Of a stretch of 64,000 nt of DNA, positions 1-8,051 are shown one piece after another. Made by a program: the position numbers and the translations under genes. The DNA lies in NCBI RefSeq assembly GCF_023148685.1, contig NZ_JAHXNL010000012.1, forward strand, positions 1-64,000, in the 5' to 3' direction. The stretch comes from Georgenia sp. EYE_87. Its GTDB lineage: Bacteria; Actinomycetota; Actinomycetes; Actinomycetales; Actinomycetaceae. Positions within the stretch are counted from its first letter, which is position 1. Each line of letters begins with the position of its first letter. The notes under the pieces are model-generated. The model searched no databases, was not told where the DNA came from, and saw only the letters and a list, made by a program, of their open reading frames with translations.

Positions 1-1
1 C

Positions 2-226
2 CCCGACTGCCACGCCCCACCCGGCGAGGGCGAGATCCACCACTCCCTGTGGTGGTACGACCAGCACGGCCCCACCGCCGCCCACCTCGGCATCCTCCTG
101 TGCTGGCACCACCACGACCACGTCCACGTCCACCGACGCAACATCACCATCGAACGCACCGGCGACCATTGGACCTTCACCCGACCAGACGGCACCACCA
201 TCACCACCCTCCGCACCGCCGCCTGA
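2..226 (+). CDS. HNH endonuclease domain protein, C-terminal fragment
   Basis: The reading frame is open from the window edge and ends in TGA at 224-226, so only the last 74 codons are present. The fragment shows the end of an HNH zinc-nuclease fold: a Cys near the start, then EIHHSLWWYDQHGPT, then LCWHHHDHVH. This matches the His-His-Trp-Gly and Leu-Cys-x-x-His-His pattern of HNH domains that close DUF222/13E12-type proteins, which are abundant multi-copy genes in actinobacteria. The usual Gly-Gly after the Trp is replaced by Tyr-Asp-Gln. Whether a DUF222 domain lies upstream cannot be seen. Function beyond putative metal-dependent DNA cleavage is inference. Confidence 0.8.
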   Translation, partial: PDCHAPPGEGEIHHSLWWYDQHGPTAAHLGILLCWHHHDHVHVHRRNITIERTGDHWTFTRPDGTTITTLRTAA

Positions 227-254
227 CCCGCGCTCACGGCGCACCCCCACGCCC

Positions 255-292
255 AGAAGGGCCGCAGACCATCCCCGGTCTGCGGCCCTTCT
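255..292 (+). terminator. Strong stem-loop terminator after the HNH gene
   Basis: A perfect 16-bp stem (AGAAGGGCCGCAGACC and its complement) closes a 6-nt loop 29 bp after the HNH stop codon. It also lies just beyond the 3' end of the convergent monooxygenase gene, so it may stop transcription from both sides. There is no long T tract, as is usual in actinobacteria. Confidence 0.85.
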
Positions 293-362
293 CGCGTTGC
301 TGTGTTCGGGAGTGACAGCCGCGGTCTCAGCCGCTCAGGCAACAGCCGCGGTCGTCAGCGGC

Positions 363-1430
363 TCAGGCGACGGTCGCGGTCGCGAGCCGGTCGGCCGAGC
401 GTCGGGTAGCGGCGGGACCGACCGAGGTGCGTGCTCGGCGGTCGCCCAGTGCCCGGCCCGCCTCGGCGGGACGCCGGACGGTCGGACGTGTCGTGACCGA
501 CCGCTCCTCGACGAGACCGCGGCTCTGCAGCTCCGGCACCACGCCCTTGATGAGCGCGGCCACGTCGGCGGGCAGCGAGCCAGGGAGCACGACGAAGCCG
601 TCAGCCGCGCCGGCGCGCAGCCACGTCTCGACGACCTCGACGACGTCCCCCACGGTGCCGTACGCCTGCAGCGCCCCGGCCCACGACGCACTCTCGCCGT
701 CGATGTCGGCGATGAGACCCGCGCGCGCCGTCGCGCTTGTCCGGTCGGTCGAGACCACGGTGTGCAGGTCGACGAGGACGCGGACGTCGTCCTCCCGCCC
801 CGCGGCACGGGCGGCGGCGCGAACCGCGTAGCGCAGCTCGCGCGCCCAGCCCAGGTCCTGCTCCCGGATCCGCACGACGTCAGCGTGCTCCCCCGCCAGG
901 ACGACGTCCTGCTCGGCGGAGACCGACACCACCACCCGCGGTCGGGGTGACCGCTGAGCGCGCGCGCTCGTGAGCGAGCGAGTGACGCCGCTGAGCGTAC
1001 GGGCGAGCGAGTCGCCTGTGGCTCCGCCGATCTGGAGACCGGTCCAGGTGCCGTTCTCGCGCGAGACCTGGGCCAGCTCGCCGGCGACGACGCCGAGGTC
1101 GGCCCGGCCGACCGGCACGCCCGGGACAAGCCCGGCCGCGCCCGCGTGCGGGCTGATGCGGCGGGCGGCGACCACCGGGTCCAGCCAGTCGTCGCGGCGG
1201 ACGGCGCGGTCCGAGCGGAGCCGGAAGTCCTCCCCGAGCGCGACGAAGGCGACGCCGCTGTGGTGGGCGGCGCGGGTGTAGGAGGCCAGCCGGGCAAGGT
1301 CGCACTTCTCGACCGGCAGGTCGGCGGAGAGGCCGGTGGCGGAGGTCGAGACGCCGAGGCCGGTCAGGTCCAGACCGATCGTGGCGCGCGGGGAGTCGGA
1401 GGTACGGGAAGGGAGCAGGGAGACAGTCAT
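363..1430 (-). CDS. Putative FMN-dependent (luciferase-like) monooxygenase, probable sulfur scavenging
   Basis: The 355-residue product resembles the NtaA/SnaA/DszA branch of flavin-dependent monooxygenases. The clearest signature is near the C-terminus: DGFVVLPGSLP followed by VVPELQSRGLVEE, the family's conserved end of the TIM barrel. Members use reduced flavin to open C-S or C-N bonds of organosulfur or aminocarboxylate compounds. The body is shorter and more divergent than typical 430-450-residue members, and the last 45 residues are Arg/Ala/Thr-rich and probably disordered. The ATG at 1428-1430 is preferred; an in-frame ATG at 1437-1439 is equally possible because neither has a good ribosome site. 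The promoter, SAM-IV type riboswitch and Met/Cys leader peptide upstream indicate control by sulfur status. The substrate is unknown. Confidence 0.72.
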   Translation of the reverse strand: MTVSLLPSRTSDSPRATIGLDLTGLGVSTSATGLSADLPVEKCDLARLASYTRAAHHSGVAFVALGEDFRLRSDRAVRRDDWLDPVVAARRISPHAGAAGLVPGVPVGRADLGVVAGELAQVSRENGTWTGLQIGGATGDSLARTLSGVTRSLTSARAQRSPRPRVVVSVSAEQDVVLAGEHADVVRIREQDLGWARELRYAVRAAARAAGREDDVRVLVDLHTVVSTDRTSATARAGLIADIDGESASWAGALQAYGTVGDVVEVVETWLRAGAADGFVVLPGSLPADVAALIKGVVPELQSRGLVEERSVTTRPTVRRPAEAGRALGDRRARTSVGPAATRRSADRLATATVA

Positions 1431-1583
1431 GGTGCACATCCACAGGTGTCGTCGCGCAGTCGCGCGCAGGCAGGAAGGAGGCTGACAGAGCCGTCCGCGC
1501 CACGGGCGTGTCACTCGCCCAGGCGTGGGTCTCAGGTCAGGGGTGATGCGTCAGCGCGCGTAGCGGCGCCGGGGCATCGCGGG

Positions 1584-1604
1584 GAATGTCTCAGGCGGAC
1601 ATTC
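1584..1604 (-). promoter_or_regulatory. Hairpin with the leader-peptide stop codon in its loop
   Basis: GAATGTC and GACATTC form a 7-bp stem around a 7-nt loop. The loop contains the TGA stop (1591-1593) of the Met/Cys-rich leader. On the transcript the 5' arm is built from the leader codons Arg-Met-Ser. A ribosome at the stop codon would block the stem, while one held at the Cys/Met codons 5-25 nt upstream might not. This is a plausible attenuation switch, but no U tract follows, so the mechanism (Rho access, RNA stability or translation) is open. Confidence 0.5.
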
Positions 1605-1680
1605 GCGAACAGGACATGCACATGCACATGGAGCGGCGAGGCGAGAAGCGGTTCTGCCTGGGGCTCGTGTGCGCAGTCAT
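1591..1680 (-). CDS. Met/Cys-rich leader peptide (29 aa)
   Basis: This short frame begins with ATG at 1678-1680, eleven bases after GAAGGA, and ends at TGA 1591-1593. The peptide ends in SMCMCMSCSRMSA: four Met and three Cys in ten residues, encoded by an ATG TGC ATG TGC ATG run at 1615-1629. It sits between the SAM-IV type riboswitch and the monooxygenase gene. Actinobacteria are known to use Cys-rich upstream peptides as cysteine-responsive attenuators, for example mycobacterial polycysteine leaders. By analogy, slow decoding at low Cys or Met would change expression downstream. The peptide itself probably has no function. Translation is not proven. Confidence 0.6.
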   Translation of the reverse strand: MTAHTSPRQNRFSPRRSMCMCMSCSRMSA

Positions 1681-1741
1681 GTCGTTCCGTTTTCCTTCGT
1701 GCTCATGCACCTGGTGGTGCGTGCCGTTGCCCCTTGCGGGA

Positions 1742-1844
1742 CCAGGTCGTTCATCCGGAGCACCCCCCGCACGTGGGGGGTTGCCGACCAGCAAGCCGGG
1801 ACTTAGCGCGCCTGTCGGGCGCGCACTGGTACTCGTGACCTGGG
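1742..1844 (-). promoter_or_regulatory. SAM-IV type S-adenosylmethionine riboswitch
   Basis: Read on the minus strand, the element opens with CCAGGTCACGAGTACCAG and closes with GAACGACCTGG, giving a 7-bp P1 helix (1838-1844 with 1742-1748). Inside is the conserved core CCCGGCTTGCTGGTCGGCAA, followed by a hairpin of six C and six G around a 6-nt loop, then GTGCTCCGGATGA. A further helix (CGCGCCcgacagGGCGCG-like) lies between P1 and the core. This closely matches the actinobacterial SAM-IV (SAM-I/IV family) consensus as recalled. SAM binding normally lowers expression of sulfur-metabolism genes. Here the downstream units are the leader peptide and the monooxygenase gene. Confidence 0.85.
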
Positions 1845-1848
1845 GTTG

Positions 1849-1878
1849 ACGTTAGGGCAGCGGTACTTCACATGTCAA
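1849..1878 (-). promoter_or_regulatory. Sigma-A-type promoter of the riboswitch-monooxygenase transcript
   Basis: The minus strand carries TTGACA (1873-1878), an 18-bp spacer, then TAACGT (1849-1854). Transcription would start at about 1842-1844, exactly at the first base of the riboswitch P1 helix. That coincidence supports both calls. Confidence 0.65.
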
Positions 1879-1966
1879 CGAACGGCGTGTTGCCCCGGCC
1901 GGGCGGTCGTCGACCGGGGCTCGCCGCTCTCCGCGCGGCCGTTCACCGCAGCGCCGGACTGTCCAG

Positions 1967-2626
1967 TCACCGTGGCGCTGGATCCTCCGATCGCCGCGGC
2001 TCTGGATCATCCGGCCACCGCGCCGCGGGGTTCTCCGGCTCGCCGAGCGAGAGCATCAGGCGGTTGGCCCAGTTGAAGAACGCCGCACCGTGGACGAGAT
2101 CGGCGATCTCAAGGTCCTCGAGACCCGCCTCGCGCAGGCGGCCCACCTCGTCCGCGCCGAACTCGACCGGGGTCCTGGTCAGTGCCACGGACGCCGCGAC
2201 GACGGCGTTCCACCGCGGGCCCAGGTCCGCCTCGACACCCTCGTCCAGCAGCCGCTGGACGTCGTCGGGCCGCCGGGAGTGGTGGCTGGCGAAGCGAGAG
2301 TGCACTGACGCGCAGAAGACGCACCCGTTCAGCCGGCTCGTCGCCGCGGCAGCCAGCTCACGCTCGGCGCGCGGGAGACCACCCGCCGTGTTGTAGAAGA
2401 TGTCCTTGTCGGTGCGCGTGCGCGCCCCGAGCACCTCCGGGTCGCGTGCCAGCAGCGCGAAGTACGCGCTCTCGGCGCGGCGACGGTCGACCAGACCGTC
2501 CCAGTGCCGCTCGGTGAACTCCTCGACCGGAAGCGGGTCCAGCCAGGGAACCCACCCGAGGTTTTCCTGCGTGAACGCCTCGGGGCGGTCGAGCTCGGGG
2601 TCGGTGGTGACCTTCTCGGCAGCCAT
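1967..2626 (-). CDS. Alkylhydroperoxidase-domain protein, Avi_7169-like
   Basis: The 219-residue product belongs to the AhpD/carboxymuconolactone decarboxylase superfamily. The redox motif NGCVFCASVHS gives Cys102, Cys105 and the following His109, the usual AhpD proton-relay set. Its length, N-terminal ENLGWVPWLDPL and C-terminal FFNWANRLMLSLGEP fit the Avi_7169 family, which occurs beside the Avi_7170 CMD protein, a KPN_01858-type monooxygenase and an ABC importer. It is the last gene of the operon; its ATG overlaps the previous stop by one base (TGATG). A peroxidase or thiol-redox role supporting the monooxygenase is inference. The Pro/Arg/Asp-rich C-terminus is probably disordered. Confidence 0.8.
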   Translation of the reverse strand: MAAEKVTTDPELDRPEAFTQENLGWVPWLDPLPVEEFTERHWDGLVDRRRAESAYFALLARDPEVLGARTRTDKDIFYNTAGGLPRAERELAAAATSRLNGCVFCASVHSRFASHHSRRPDDVQRLLDEGVEADLGPRWNAVVAASVALTRTPVEFGADEVGRLREAGLEDLEIADLVHGAAFFNWANRLMLSLGEPENPAARWPDDPEPRRSEDPAPR

Positions 2627-3321
2627 CAGCGGGCTCCTTCCGACTCGACGACGGCGAGCTGGCGCAGCCCGTGCACCACCCGGACCTGGAACGCGAGGAA
2701 TGCGACGAGCTGGGACAGCGTGACGATTCCTGTGGTGGACCAGCCGGCCGCCAGCAGCCGCTCCATCTCCTCGGGCGTCGCCTCCCGCGGGCGCAGCACG
2801 AGCAAGTGAGCGTGCTCGAGCGCGGCGGCCAGCCGCCCGCCCAGCGCCGACCGGCTCTCCACCCGGTACGCCGGCCCCCGTGTGCTCTCTCCCGCGAGCC
2901 CCGGCTCCCGGTAGACCCCGTAGGGCCCGGCCCCCCGCCCGCGCGCGCTCTCCTCATCGACGGCGGCTACGACGTCGGAGCCGCTCTCCACGGCAGCGAG
3001 CCGGGCGGCGTAGAACTCGCGCACGTCCTCGGCACCGTGCAGCCCGACCACGAAGGTCGCGACGGCGAGCCGCTCGGCACGCGAGAACTCCGACTCGTCG
3101 ACCGGGTCGAGAAGCGCCTCGTAGGCCTTCTGGGCGTTCACCCGCGCCTCGGGCCTCGCGGAACGGATCTGGTCCAGCCGGTCACCGGGCCGGACGCCGA
3201 GCAGGTGGTCGACGACGTCCGACGGCTCGGCGGGCGCGGGCCCGCCGGCCGGCACTGCGGCTCTCGGTCGTGCTGAGGTGGTCGGGTCGGCCGACGTGGC
3301 CGCGTTGGTCGTGGTAGTCAT
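2626..3321 (-). CDS. CMD-domain protein, Avi_7170-like
   Basis: The 231-residue product has a Thr/Ala/Pro-rich N-terminal tail of about 30 residues, then DVVDHLLGVRPGDRLDQIR and RAERLAVATFVVGLHG, which mark the Avi_7170 CMD family. The Cys-x-x-Cys of active AhpD enzymes is absent, so it is probably not a peroxidase alone and may partner the Cys-containing protein encoded next. It lies between the monooxygenase gene (9-bp gap) and the Avi_7169-like gene (1-bp overlap), indicating co-translation. The family's biochemical role is unknown. Confidence 0.78.
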   Translation of the reverse strand: MTTTTNAATSADPTTSARPRAAVPAGGPAPAEPSDVVDHLLGVRPGDRLDQIRSARPEARVNAQKAYEALLDPVDESEFSRAERLAVATFVVGLHGAEDVREFYAARLAAVESGSDVVAAVDEESARGRGAGPYGVYREPGLAGESTRGPAYRVESRSALGGRLAAALEHAHLLVLRPREATPEEMERLLAAGWSTTGIVTLSQLVAFLAFQVRVVHGLRQLAVVESEGAR

Positions 3322-3329
3322 CTCTCTCC

Positions 3330-4349
3330 TCAGAGGGTGGCGGTGGCGAGCGGTGCGGGGGTCCAGCCCATGGCGGGCGCGACCTCGGTGGCGATGAGCT
3401 CGATGGAACGCAGGACGTCCTCGTGGGGCGGGTCGATCGAGTGCACCTGAAAGCTGACGTCCGTGGCGCGGGCGAGCGCGGTGTCCGCCGCCAGCAGCTC
3501 GACGACCTCGTCCGGCGTCCCGACGTAGCTGTCGGTGCGGCGGATGACGGTGTCGAGATCGTCCACGGGCAGGTCGTGGCCGATCGCCCGCAGCTTCCCG
3601 GCCGCCCGGAACAGCCCGGCGCCGGCGAGGACCCGGGCCCGCTGCCGGTCCTCCGCGACGAACAGCGTCCGAGAGGCGAGGATGCGCGGCTCTGCCCCGG
3701 CCGGCAGCGCGGCGAGGTAGGCGTCGATCACCGGGTGCTGGATCTCGCTCAGCGTGGCGTCCGGGTCGCCGGCCGGCCGCGGCTGGGTGCGCGACAGCAT
3801 GAGCCCGTCACCCGCGGCCCCGGCTCGCTCGGCACCGGCGGCGGAGAAGGTCGCCTGCCACAGGCGCCGGGCAAGGCCGTGCCCCGGCGGGTAGAGCTGG
3901 TTGCGCGGGTCTCCGAGGTCGCCGCCCACCAGGGCGTCCCGCAGGAGGTCGAGGTTCGCGGCGTGCACGGTGTGCTTGTCGGCGACGTCGAGCCCGAACG
4001 CCGAGAACGACTTCGGAGTCCCGCCCGAGCCGAGGCCGAGCTCGAGCCGCCCGCCCGCGAGGACGTCGAGCACCGCGGCGTCCTCGGCCACCCGCACCGG
4101 GTTCTCCAGCGGCAGCGTGATGATCGCGGTGCCGAGCCGGATGCGTTCGGTCAGCGCGGCCAGGTGGCTCAGCAGCACCAGCGGGGACGGCAGGCCGCCC
4201 TCGTCGCCGTCGAAGTGGTGCTGGGCCACCCAGGCGGAGTCGAGGCCGAGCCGCTCGGCCAGCTGCACCTGCTCGACGGCGTTGCGGTAGCGCTGTGCCG
4301 GAGGCGCGTCGTCGAGGATCCGGGTGAAGATGCCCAGTCGTGCCGTCAT
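3330..4349 (-). CDS. FMN-dependent luciferase-like monooxygenase, KPN_01858-like
   Basis: The 339-residue product is a bacterial-luciferase TIM barrel. Typical features are LGIFTRILDD at strand 1, ERLGLDSAWVAQHHF, then ERIRLGTAIITLPLENPVRV, and GGRLELGLGSGG in the flavin-phosphate loop. Near the C-terminus, DSYVGTPDEVVELLAAD is the standard end of the fold. It matches the KPN_01858 family, which travels with the flanking CMD proteins and the importer. The expected reaction is reduced-flavin oxygenation of a small imported molecule, possibly organosulfur. The start ATG overlaps the stop of the ATPase gene by 4 bp. The substrate is unknown. Confidence 0.85.
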   Translation of the reverse strand: MTARLGIFTRILDDAPPAQRYRNAVEQVQLAERLGLDSAWVAQHHFDGDEGGLPSPLVLLSHLAALTERIRLGTAIITLPLENPVRVAEDAAVLDVLAGGRLELGLGSGGTPKSFSAFGLDVADKHTVHAANLDLLRDALVGGDLGDPRNQLYPPGHGLARRLWQATFSAAGAERAGAAGDGLMLSRTQPRPAGDPDATLSEIQHPVIDAYLAALPAGAEPRILASRTLFVAEDRQRARVLAGAGLFRAAGKLRAIGHDLPVDDLDTVIRRTDSYVGTPDEVVELLAADTALARATDVSFQVHSIDPPHEDVLRSIELIATEVAPAMGWTPAPLATATL

Positions 4350-6118
4350 CGGTCTCGCTCCTGCTCGCTGGTCGTGGTGTGGTGGGCCCCGGCTCGGGTG
4401 TGGTGGGCGCCGCGCCCGGGGATGGCCGCCAGCAGCGCCGCGGTGTACTCGTGCTCCGGGCGGGCGAAGACCCGCTCGGTGCGCCCCTGCTCGACGACCT
4501 TCCCGGCACGCATGACCGAGACGGTGTCGGAGATCTGCCGCACGACCGCCAGGTCGTGCGAGATGAACAGGTACGTCAGGCCGAGGTCGGTCTGCAGCTC
4601 GCCGAGCAGGTCGAGGATCTGCGCCTGGACGCTGACGTCCAGGGCGGAGACGGCCTCGTCGAGCACCAGGACCCGCGGGGCGAGCACGAGCGCGCGGGCG
4701 ATCGCCACGCGCTGGCGCTGACCGCCGCTGAGCTCGGCGGGCCGGCGGCGCAGCAGGTCGGCCGGCAGCGCGACCCGCTCGACCGTCTCCGCGGCGCGTG
4801 CCGCGCGCGCCGCGCGCCCCGGGCGCTCGCCCCGCGGCAGGTTGCGCAGCGGCTCGCCGACGATCTCCGCGACGCTCTGGCGCGGGTCGAGCGAGGAGAA
4901 CGGGTTCTGGTACACCAGCTGCGTGCCGCGGCGGAACCGCCGCAGCGCCTCGCCGCGCAGCCCGGTGACCTCCGCGCCCTCGACGACGACGGACCCGGCG
5001 GTGGGGCGGCCGAGCCCGACGACGGCGCGGGCCGTCGTCGTCTTGCCCGATCCGGACTCCCCGACCAGGGCGTGCGTGGTGCCGCGGACGACGGCGAAGC
5101 TCACGTCGTCGACGGCGCGGAACACACCGGCCCGGCGGTCGCGGGCGAACTCCTGGACGAGCCCGGAGACGACGACGGCGCGCTCCTCCTCCCGGGCCGC
5201 GGTGACGAGTGCGGCGGTGGCGGCACGCGCCTGCGCCGGCGGGGTGCGGAACGCGGGGGCGTCGGCCAGCAGCGAGCGCGTGTAGCCGGCCTGCGGGTCG
5301 GAGACCAGCTGCGCCGTCGGCCCCTGCTCGACGACCCGCCCGTCCTTGAGCACGACGATACGGTCGGCCCGGTCGGCGGCGACGGCGAGGTCGTGGGTGA
5401 TGAGCAGGATCGCGGTTCCCAGCTCGCGCTGGAGGTCGGCGAGCAGGTCCAGGACGGTCTGCTGCACGGTCACGTCGAGGGCGGAGGTGGGCTCGTCCGC
5501 GATGATCAGGTCCGGCTCCAGGGCGATCGCGCCCGCGATGAGGACCCGCTGCTTCATGCCGCCGGAGAGCTCGTGCGGGTACTGGCGGGTGCGGACCTCC
5601 GGCTCGGGGATGCCCACCCGCTCCAGGAGCTCGAGGACGCGGGCCCGGATGGCCGCGGCCGAGCCGTAGCGGTGGATGCGGAGCACCTCGGCGAGGTTGT
5701 CCCCGATGGTCTTGACGGGGTTGAGGGAGTTGTTCGGGTCCTGCGGCACGAGGCCGACGCGCCTGCCCCGCACGGACTCCAGGCGGCGCGAGCTCCACCC
5801 GCTCACGTCGGTCCCGTTGATCGCGACCGTGCCCGACTCGACCCGCCCGTTCCCGGCGAGCAGACCGATGACGGCCTGCGCCGTCGTCGTCTTGCCGGAG
5901 CCCGACTCCCCGACGACGGCGACCACCTCGCCCGGTCCGACGTCGAGGGAGACGCCGTGGACGACCTTCCTCGTGGTGGAGCGCGTCCGGTAGGAGACGA
6001 CGAGGTCGCGGACGGAGAGCACGGCCGGACGCCCGGGCGTGACGGCCGCGCCGGCGGCCTCCGCCGTCGTGCCGGGCCGAGCCACCGGCGAGGCCGGTGC
6101 GGTGACGGTGCTGGTCAT
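4346..6118 (-). CDS. Tandem ABC transporter ATPase (DppD-DppF fusion type)
   Basis: The 590-residue protein carries two complete nucleotide-binding domains. Each has Walker A GESGSGKTTT, a Q-loop (VPQDPNNSLNP, then VYQNPFSSLDP), a signature (LSGGMKQR, then LSGGQRQR) and Walker B (LIIADEPTSALD, then VLVLDEAVSALD). The second Walker B has Ala for Pro after the catalytic Glu, which is tolerated. Domain order matches oligopeptide/dipeptide importers in which DppD and DppF are fused. It sits between the permease gene (2-bp gap) and the monooxygenase gene (4-bp overlap) and energises uptake by this operon's transporter. Confidence 0.93.
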   Translation of the reverse strand: MTSTVTAPASPVARPGTTAEAAGAAVTPGRPAVLSVRDLVVSYRTRSTTRKVVHGVSLDVGPGEVVAVVGESGSGKTTTAQAVIGLLAGNGRVESGTVAINGTDVSGWSSRRLESVRGRRVGLVPQDPNNSLNPVKTIGDNLAEVLRIHRYGSAAAIRARVLELLERVGIPEPEVRTRQYPHELSGGMKQRVLIAGAIALEPDLIIADEPTSALDVTVQQTVLDLLADLQRELGTAILLITHDLAVAADRADRIVVLKDGRVVEQGPTAQLVSDPQAGYTRSLLADAPAFRTPPAQARAATAALVTAAREEERAVVVSGLVQEFARDRRAGVFRAVDDVSFAVVRGTTHALVGESGSGKTTTARAVVGLGRPTAGSVVVEGAEVTGLRGEALRRFRRGTQLVYQNPFSSLDPRQSVAEIVGEPLRNLPRGERPGRAARAARAAETVERVALPADLLRRRPAELSGGQRQRVAIARALVLAPRVLVLDEAVSALDVSVQAQILDLLGELQTDLGLTYLFISHDLAVVRQISDTVSVMRAGKVVEQGRTERVFARPEHEYTAALLAAIPGRGAHHTRAGAHHTTTSEQERDR

Positions 6119-6120
6119 GG

Positions 6121-7017
6121 TCAGCTCCTCCTCAGGGCGACGCTGATGCGGTTGGCGGAGAGCACCACGGCCACGAGGACCAGGCCGGGCAGCGTGGTGA
6201 GCCACCACGACGTGGCGATGTAGTTGCGGCCCTCGGCGATGAGCAGGCCCCACTCCGGCGTCGGCGGCGGGGCGCCGTATCCGAGGAAGCCGAGGGTCGA
6301 GATCGCGATGACGGCGGTGCCGAACTGCAGCGCGGCGAGGGCGACGACGGCGCCCACGGAGTTGGGCAGGACGTGCCGCCACAGCACGGGCAGGAAGCGC
6401 GCGCCGCCCGCGAACGCGGCCTCGACGTAGTCGCTGCGGCGCACCCGCACGACCTCCGAGCGCGACAGCCGCGCGAAAGACGCGACCGCGCTGACGCCGA
6501 CGGCGATCGCGGCGTTGGTGGTGCCGAAGCCGAGCAGGATGAGGATGCTCAGCATGAGGAGGAGGGCCGGGACGGACAGCAGGACGTCGACGACGCGCAT
6601 GATGACGTCGTCCACGACCCGGCCGGCGGAACCGGCGAGCACGCCCAGGGCGGTGCCGACGATCAGGCCGACCCCGACGGCGATGAGCGCGCCCGTCAGC
6701 GACTCCCCCGCCCCGTGGATGACGCGGGCGAGCAGGTCGCGCCCGAGGGCGTCGGTGCCGAACGGGTGGGCGGCGCTCGGGGCCTGCAGCTTGTCGGCGG
6801 GAACGCCGACGACGGGGTCGTGGCTGGTGAACAGCCCGGGGACCAGGGCCCAGGCCAGGACGAGAGCGACGACCCCGACGGCGAGCGCGAGGGTCGGGTC
6901 GAGCCGCCGGAGCCGCGCCGCGAGGGTGGGCGCGGCACCGGCGGGCGGGGTGCCACCGGCCCCGGCGGGCACGGCGCCGGAGGCCGGTCGGGGTGCTGCG
7001 AGGTTCGTGGTGGTCAT
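6121..7017 (-). CDS. ABC transporter permease, DppC type
   Basis: The 298-residue inner-membrane protein has an Ala/Pro-rich cytoplasmic tail of about 40 residues, a first membrane segment (LALAVGVVALVLAWALV), a periplasmic loop containing HPFGTDALGRDLLARVIHG and then a cluster of segments. The HPFGTD and GRD motifs are typical of DppC/OppC. The coupling helix motif appears as YVEAAFAGGA, contacting the ATPase. It overlaps the upstream permease gene by 4 bp. With its partner it forms the channel for the substrate delivered by the lipoprotein encoded at 8052-9704. Confidence 0.92.
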   Translation of the reverse strand: MTTTNLAAPRPASGAVPAGAGGTPPAGAAPTLAARLRRLDPTLALAVGVVALVLAWALVPGLFTSHDPVVGVPADKLQAPSAAHPFGTDALGRDLLARVIHGAGESLTGALIAVGVGLIVGTALGVLAGSAGRVVDDVIMRVVDVLLSVPALLLMLSILILLGFGTTNAAIAVGVSAVASFARLSRSEVVRVRRSDYVEAAFAGGARFLPVLWRHVLPNSVGAVVALAALQFGTAVIAISTLGFLGYGAPPPTPEWGLLIAEGRNYIATSWWLTTLPGLVLVAVVLSANRISVALRRS

Positions 7018-7955
7018 GCGGCCAGCCCCACCTTCTGCTTGGTGCGCGGGTCGAGGACGGGGTAGAGCAGGTCCACGACGAGGTTGACGACGACGAACGT
7101 GGTCGCCGCCAGGAGGACCACGCCCTGCAGGACCGGGATGTCCTGCTGCGAGACGGCCTGCTCCGTGATGCGGCCGATACCCGCGCGGCCGAACACCGTC
7201 TCCGTCACCACCGCGCCGCCGATCAGCTCGCCCAGCAGCACCCCGGCGATGGTCAGCGAAGGCAGCACGGCGTTGCGGGCGATCGTCCGGCCGAGCAGCC
7301 AGCGGGGGCTTGCCCCCTTCGCGGTGGCGACCGCGACGAACGGCTGGAGGCTCACGTCGTCGATGCTGCGGACGAGCACCTGGGCCAGCGGCGCCGCGAT
7401 CGGCACCGCGAGCGCCAGCACGGGCAGGATCAGCGCCTCGACGGGGCTCGGCGCGATCACCGGGACGAGCCCGAGCCGGAACGAGAAGATCTGCACGAGC
7501 ACGATCGCGAGCCAGAACACGGGCACGGCCGCGAACAGCGAGGGCAGGGACCGCAGCAGCCCGCGCAACCAGCCGAACGGCGTGAGGTAGGACAGTGCGG
7601 CGATCCCCACGGCGAGCACCACGGCCAGAGCGAACGACGCCGCGGCGAGCGTCGCCGTCGACGGCAGGGCGTCGGCGAGGAGCGTGGCGACCGGCGTGCC
7701 GTACTGCACGGAGTACCCGAGATCACCGCGCGCGAAGCCGGCAAGGGCGTCGAGGTACTGCTGCACCAGCGGGACGTTCGCCCCGTACGCCTGCCGGATG
7801 TCGGCGATCTGCTCCGCCGAGAGCCCGAGCTCCGGGTTCTCGAACTTGATGAGCAGCGCGTCACCCGGGAGCGCCTGCAGCAGCACGAAGCTGAGGGTGA
7901 ACGCCGCGAGCAGGACCAGTGCTGCCTGGCCCACGCGGCCGACGACGTATCGCAC
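7014..7955 (-). CDS. ABC transporter permease, DppB type
   Basis: The 313-residue protein starts at a GTG with an AGGAGG ribosome site. It has the DppB/OppB layout: a first helix (ALVLLAAFTLSFVLLQALPGD), a periplasmic domain with GDLGYSVQYGTPV, then five helices. The EAA-type coupling loop is FVAVATAKGASPRWLLG, and the region ends with GGAVVTETVFGRAGIG, a family hallmark. It is separated from the binding-protein gene by 96 bp that hold a strong hairpin. Confidence 0.93.
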   Translation of the reverse strand: MRYVVGRVGQAALVLLAAFTLSFVLLQALPGDALLIKFENPELGLSAEQIADIRQAYGANVPLVQQYLDALAGFARGDLGYSVQYGTPVATLLADALPSTATLAAASFALAVVLAVGIAALSYLTPFGWLRGLLRSLPSLFAAVPVFWLAIVLVQIFSFRLGLVPVIAPSPVEALILPVLALAVPIAAPLAQVLVRSIDDVSLQPFVAVATAKGASPRWLLGRTIARNAVLPSLTIAGVLLGELIGGAVVTETVFGRAGIGRITEQAVSQQDIPVLQGVVLLAATTFVVVNLVVDLLYPVLDPRTKQKVGLAA

Positions 7956-8014
7956 GTCGCCCCCTCCTCTCTCCGGCCGTCGGCCGGTGCGATCGCCGAC
8001 CCCGGACGGGTCGG

Positions 8015-8047
8015 CGCGCGGGCGGCGGCGTGGCCGCCGCCCGCGCG
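8015..8047 (-). other. Intercistronic hairpin between the binding-protein and permease genes
   Basis: A 14-bp all-GC stem (CGCGCGGGCGGCGG and its complement) with a 5-nt loop lies four bases after the binding-protein stop codon. In importer operons such hairpins commonly protect the upstream message or cause partial termination, so the binding protein exceeds the membrane subunits. That role here is inference. Confidence 0.6.
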
Positions 8048-8051
8048 GTGG

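Noticed and set aside
1437-1514. Longer N-terminal start for the monooxygenase or a third leader peptide ending in RRHLWMCTM
   Set aside because: The frame runs straight into the monooxygenase without a stop and lacks a ribosome site, so it is kept only as an alternative start.
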